Under the pieces are notes generated by a model. It saw only the letters and a program-made list of their open reading frames with translations, searched no databases and was not told the origin of the DNA. From positions 1 to 18,513 of the forward strand of contig JAFGEY010000269.1 in assembly GCA_016931365.1 (NCBI GenBank): a stretch of 18,513 nt of DNA, read 5' to 3'. The position numbers were made by a program, and so were the translations under genes. Shown piece after piece: positions 16,401 to 18,513 of this stretch (within the stretch, counting starts at the first letter, position 1; each line of letters begins with the position of its first letter). This stretch comes from Anaerolineae bacterium (GTDB taxonomy: Bacteria; Chloroflexota; Anaerolineae; JAFGEY01).

Positions 16401-16732
16401 AGGCCGTCTTTCCATCCACGCAGCCCGGCCAGCGGTTCTGCGGCTATGGCAGGCAGAACAACCCGCAGCGATGCAAACAGGTGGGAAAAAAAGACCAGCG
16501 GGTCGGCATCTTGTTTATCCAGGTGATACCAAGCCAGGGCACAGCCGCTTTCGGTTAGGGCAGCGAGAGCGGTGCTTTTGCCGTAGCCCGTGCCGGCGAG
16601 GACGAGGGTCAATCGATAATCGAGGGATTCGAGCAGTCGCCGGGTGAGGCGTGGACGGACGAGGATGCGGCGTTGCACACGCGGTGGCACGATCTTGGTT
16701 TGGACGACCAGGGACCTGGAATAGAGAGACAT
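13472..16732 (-). CDS. MalT-like STAND ATPase regulator with C-terminal SARP (wHTH + BTAD) domain
   Basis: Large cytoplasmic transcriptional activator of 1086 aa. The N-terminal ATPase module begins QTKIVPPRVQRRILVRPRLT, as in MalT/LAL proteins, with Walker A AGTGYGKST (46-54) and Walker B LLVLDDAH (135-142). The middle (about 330-830) is helical and TPR-like, with many paired helices, and is the likely ligand-sensing region. Instead of the LuxR helix-turn-helix of MalT, the C-terminus is an OmpR/SARP winged helix from about 835 (LRVQTLGAFRVWRG, then REQIVDLLWPDQ) followed by a BTAD domain from about 941 (WLDVEAFERAV to LDIAPSPEIEQLY). I chose the ATG at 16732 because the protein then starts near the family motif; an ATG at 16771 is possible, and neither has a strong ribosome binding site. 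It probably activates the adjacent operon. Confidence 0.9.
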   Translation of the reverse strand: MSLYSRSLVVQTKIVPPRVQRRILVRPRLTRRLLESLDYRLTLVLAGTGYGKSTALAALTESGCALAWYHLDKQDADPLVFFSHLFASLRVVLPAIAAEPLAGLRGWKDGLALPWATFVDLLVNELAAAAQSPVLLVLDDAHVLRNAGDVLDALDRLVERAPAHVHTVLSTRHPPNLPSLVAWQAKGQVLEIRQRELAFTPAEIEALFGQHYDLALPADEIAQLAATTEGWVMALQLVWQGLRSGAVTTISQALGKLTLPTDPLFAYLAQEILAQQPAEVQDFLHLTAVLREMSAPLCDCLRQSDDSAAWLRYLLEGSFFVVDLGNGHVRYHHLFHEFLCHHLDAMQARRAHLAAAACYRKLDDLDEALYHLLVAEAFGQAADLLNTLGQQMVRVGRLDTLSNWLNALPPTVLEENPRLLAYQGDIARLRSRFDEALGWYRQAEQRARLQSDWSAVGQALRGQARVYLDTVNPTQAESLLQEALRLSDGQQDRQARANLLELMAENRLNLGHPDQAEQFQSQARALREEGPGEAELSVRVLLRTGQHDQARRLLEERVQQEQQEPVQRPRAHRETLLLFSLILAFRGEGEAAYRYAMQGIERGRALQSPFVTAVGYMRQGHAWLLRGDSAADAAARYDQACHCYREAIKWSDTLAVPRLKVEAYWGLCRAHGFVGALDAAERAAGQAISLAEQAGDAWITALVRVSLGASYALVGKAAAAAEWLSQAWNAFHECGDSYGQAVTRLWQCLMWCGCLPSERSPEAARLSAGLHDLLELVQQQQYDYLLTRQTLLGPADPRRLTPLLLLAREWGIGAGYAGRVLAQLGLNDLEFHPGYQLRVQTLGAFRVWRGDQEIAAGEWQRENARLLLQALLTRRAGLLEREQIVDLLWPDQPLGIALRDFKVALSTLFKVLEPNRQANAPSAYITREGSLYGLRPGADLWLDVEAFERAVAEGDRAWDTAPETALAAYRRAIELYQGDYLQEHAYLEWCRDERERLLALYLRAADRLAHALIERGFWSEAVPVCEALLARDNCWEKAYRLLMLAYAQTGNRAQALRTYQRCVERLRDELDIAPSPEIEQLYASLL

Positions 16733-17151
16733 GTTGGTTTTTTCCAAGTGCTTTTCGTTCGATGTACCCATCGCAGGTTGTTCAACTCGGGCTGGGGATT
16801 GCCAACGTGTGCCAGACTGTCAGAAAAGGATCATGACAAGGACCGCGATTTGCCGACAATGGGCACCATCATCTGCGCAAGATTGTACCAGAGCGGGCAG
16901 AAAAAGCAAGCGGCCTGGAGCCTGCGCCATGTCCTGATGATGACCTGCTGCCGGGGCGATTTCGAACCGTCAGCCCGAATTTTGGGGCGTTCCCCTTCCC
17001 GCCCAAGGCAGTTGCCAGCATGATAAAAAATGCAAGTGTAGCAAGTTCTATCTGTTCACGATCCTGATTGACTGACAAAACTCGATTGTGTTTTCCAAAA
17101 CGGGCGAAATGCAGTATGCTTGGCGAAAACGACGGCCAGGAGCGACGCCAA
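16733..17151. other. Gene-poor stretch between the regulator and the transposase remnant
   Basis: About 420 bp with no frame I can defend. The open frames that cross it have no recognisable domains, no good ribosome binding sites and an atypical composition. It should contain the promoter of the regulator on the minus strand, but I see no clear -35/-10 pair. A small GGGG-CGTT-CCCC hairpin lies at 16984-16995. From about 17020 the DNA becomes more AT-rich, and this may be the left end of the insertion sequence whose remnant follows; I could not define its terminal repeat. Confidence 0.4.
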
Positions 17152-17448
17152 ATGGAAAACACCTCTCGTTTGTATGGCACATTTGTCAAGGTTTTGGGCG
17201 CTGAGCCCGATTGGGTGGGTATTTGCTATCTCGAGGCGCTCGTTGGGATGATGGTAGGACCGCTCGCGTCCAATGCGATCAATCTGACGGAATGGGCGCC
17301 GGTTGTGCAGAGCCGTGCCCAATATGCCCAGAGCACGGTTCGTCGCTTCAGACGTTGGTTGGGAAACAAGCGTATGTGCGTCTGTCAAATTACGCCTGTG
17401 AATGATCCAACCGTTTACGACAAGAGCGATCCGCGACTTTGCGGCTAG
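17152..17448 (+). pseudogene. N-terminal remnant of an IS4-type transposase
   Basis: The frame from the ATG at 17152 (AGGAG 9 nt upstream) reads SRLYGTFVKVLGAEPDW, then LTEWAPVVQSRAQYAQSTVRR and FRRWLGNKR. This is the pattern I recognise from the N-terminal helical region of IS4-family transposases that are abundant in Chloroflexota. After about 75 residues similarity stops. The frame continues as an unrelated CQITPVNDPTVYD tail to a stop at 17448, and none of the DDE catalytic domain (normally another 250-350 residues) is present in any frame before the next gene. It is therefore a truncated, inactive copy. Identification is from memory of the family, without a search. It marks this end of the window as a site of past rearrangement. 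Confidence 0.6.
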
Positions 17449-17522
17449 GATGATCCACAATGAGCGTGACAATGAAAGAGACTGATCACACACGGGCCTG
17501 GATTGAACATCCTGGCGCGAAT

Positions 17523-17816
17523 CTACACAATCACCTTCTTCCGCATCGCCAGCGCCACCGCGTGCGCCCACGACGTGGCGCGTAGCTTTTCCGCTGCCGC
17601 AGTGAGATAGCCCCGCACCGTCCGCTCGGCGACGTGCATCTCTGCGGCGATGCGCATCGCGCCCATCGGTATGGTGGTGAGCGCCTCTTGTGCCTCTATG
17701 ATACCACACCCGGCGCGCCACAGCGAATCGGCCAATGGCCAGTTGGGGAGGTCGAATGTGCCGCACCGGCAAGACGGGATGCCGACGCGGCGCGGTTGGG
17801 GAAGGTCGAAGCGCAT
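17523..17816 (-). CDS. Small protein with LuxR-type helix-turn-helix
   Basis: About 97 residues from the ATG at 17816. The C-terminal half (residues 51-97, MGAMRIAAEMHVAERTVRGY, then LTAAAEKLRATSWAHAVALA) matches a LuxR/GerE HTH: a helix with IA, the turn, the recognition helix ERTVRGYL, and the closing AHAVALA helix. The N-terminal half (MRFDLPQPRRVG, CRCGTFDLPNWPL) is not recognised and has no receiver or ligand-binding domain. The start is uncertain: no good ribosome binding site precedes 17816, and the frame stays open upstream to 18059, where it would overlap the divergent gene. It could be a stand-alone HTH protein, a partner-dependent regulator or a fragment of a larger one. Confidence 0.6.
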   Translation of the reverse strand: MRFDLPQPRRVGIPSCRCGTFDLPNWPLADSLWRAGCGIIEAQEALTTIPMGAMRIAAEMHVAERTVRGYLTAAAEKLRATSWAHAVALAMRKKVIV

Positions 17817-17845
17817 TGTCCAAAATGTGCGTGAGAGGGGTTCTG

Positions 17846-17854
17846 TGTTATAAT
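17846..17854 (+). promoter_or_regulatory. Extended -10 promoter for the plus-strand gene
   Basis: TG-T-TATAAT at 17846-17854 is a perfect extended -10 element. The hexamer 17 bp upstream (TGTGCG) is a poor -35, which extended -10 promoters tolerate. Transcription would begin near 17861 and give a leader of about 100 nt before the ATG at 17962. The same AT-rich core could also act in the opposite direction for the HTH gene. Confidence 0.45.
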
Positions 17855-17961
17855 GAGCGAGAACGTACGTCAGGTAGCCTGGATTTCTGCCGGGGCGTTC
17901 GATTTGAACCCACTTATCGGCTCCACAACGCGTTGACATCAAACCAGGAAAAGGATTGACC

Positions 17962-18396
17962 ATGAACGAACCCGACCCCGTTGCCTCTTGCGCAGATGAG
18001 CCGTCTGCCGACTCTACCCGGGGCGACACGATCCAGGTTGGCCCCATCACCAACAGCATCGGCGTGGCTATCGGCCACGGCGCGCAATCTCAAGTCAACA
18101 TCCTGGTCTCATTCGATGATTTGCACGACATGGCTCCGGCGATGCTGGAGCCGCTGCGCCGGGTGCTTGCCGACCTGGGCCTCAGCCGGCCGCCGGTCAT
18201 CCACAGCGCGCCCGCCTCGCGCGAGCCGTCCGGCGAGGCACTGGCCCGCAACCAGGCGTTTGTGATGTTTCTGGGCAGCGACATCAACGGCTATCTAAAA
18301 GCCTGGCACGACGAGGCCGTAAATGCCGGAATCGAGGATCGGTTGTACGTGTTTCTCCTGCCGTCCGGTGGCACTCCCTACAGACACGGTGGATAA
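17962..18396 (+). CDS. Hypothetical protein with a VAIGHGAQ linker, possibly truncated
   Basis: A 144-aa product from the ATG at 17962, with AAAGGA 6 nt upstream; a TTG two codons earlier could also open the frame. After an acidic N-terminus (1-20) comes GDTIQVGPITNSIGVAIGHG followed by AQ (21-42), a glycine-rich beta motif I associate with linker regions of Chloroflexota proteins carrying TIR-like, CHAT-like or NTPase effector modules. Residues 91-134 (GEALARNQAFVMFLGSDING and YLKAWHDEAVNAG, then RLYVFLLP) resemble the strand-helix-strand pattern of DUF4062/TIR-like folds, but I cannot name a family. The frame ends abruptly after LLPSGGTPYRHGG, so the gene is either short or truncated by a frameshift or insertion. 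It is divergent from the small HTH gene. Confidence 0.6.
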   Translation: MNEPDPVASCADEPSADSTRGDTIQVGPITNSIGVAIGHGAQSQVNILVSFDDLHDMAPAMLEPLRRVLADLGLSRPPVIHSAPASREPSGEALARNQAFVMFLGSDINGYLKAWHDEAVNAGIEDRLYVFLLPSGGTPYRHGG

Positions 18397-18479
18397 TTCC
18401 GGCAGCCTCCGGGATGGCGCTCATTGGCCAAGAGAGACACCCAAGAAGCCTCAATGTTGCCCTGCTGAAGCGTTTAGGA

Positions 18480-18503
18480 AGCGGAAGCAGCATTGTTTCC
18501 GCT
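18480..18503. other. Short stem-loop near the right edge
   Basis: AGCGGAA (18480-18486) pairs with TTCCGCT (18497-18503) around a 10-nt loop, 84 nt after the stop of the plus-strand gene. No T-run is visible before the window ends at 18513, so a terminator role cannot be decided. The 18397-18513 stretch holds no gene I can support. Confidence 0.3.
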
Positions 18504-18513
18504 GATGCTCGGC

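Noticed and set aside
16960..16985. tRNA-like TTCGAAC sequence with a nearby CAGCCCG
   Set aside because: The bases around TTCGAAC do not form a 5-bp T stem on either strand, and no acceptor or anticodon arm can be built, so there is no tRNA or tmRNA here.
16673..17023. Plus-strand frame across the regulator start and the following gap
   Set aside because: It overlaps the start of the large regulator on the other strand, has no recognisable domain and no ribosome binding site.

Overview
The window is GC-rich bacterial chromosome, almost entirely coded on the minus strand over 159-16732. The best guess for the organism is a member of the Chloroflexota (Anaerolineae or Caldilineae type). The signs are a very long STAND/MalT-like ATPase regulator with a C-terminal SARP (winged helix + BTAD) output, a solute-binding lipoprotein with a Pro/Thr-rich linker after the lipobox, an IS4-type transposase remnant, and several kinds of short palindromic intergenic repeat. 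This assignment is inference; no rRNA or other marker gene is present.

Reading with the direction of transcription (right to left), the regulator (16732-13472) is followed by a 215-bp control region. That region holds a perfect long palindrome and a promoter with two TGTAACT heptamers at an 11-bp period placed 9 bp from a TATACT -10 box, the classic SARP operator layout. Next come eight closely packed enzyme genes: an SDR dehydrogenase, a KAS III-like ketosynthase, a 4-hydroxybutyrate-type CoA-transferase, a 104-residue lipocalin-like protein, two alpha/beta hydrolases, an SCP2-type thiolase and its DUF35 zinc-ribbon/OB partner. After a 226-bp gap comes a complete branched-chain-amino-acid-type (HAAT) ABC importer: binding lipoprotein, livG, livF, livH and livM.

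Together these look like one uptake-and-catabolism locus. The importer would bring in a small organic acid, amino acid or related compound. Hydrolases and the CoA-transferase would release and activate it, the SDR would oxidise a hydroxyacyl-CoA, and the thiolase/DUF35 pair would cleave or form a C-C bond. The substrate cannot be read from sequence. The ketosynthase keeps its cysteine but has Thr and Tyr where KAS III has its catalytic His and Asn, so it is unlikely to be an ordinary FabH.

The right end (16733-18513) is different in character: a gene-poor stretch, the N-terminal remnant of an IS4-type transposase, a small LuxR-type HTH protein on the minus strand, and a divergent plus-strand gene whose N-terminal region carries a VAIGHGAQ-type linker of the sort I associate with Chloroflexota signalling and conflict proteins. 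That gene ends early and may be truncated.

The strongest candidate for something undescribed is the regulator-operator-enzyme-importer unit as a whole.
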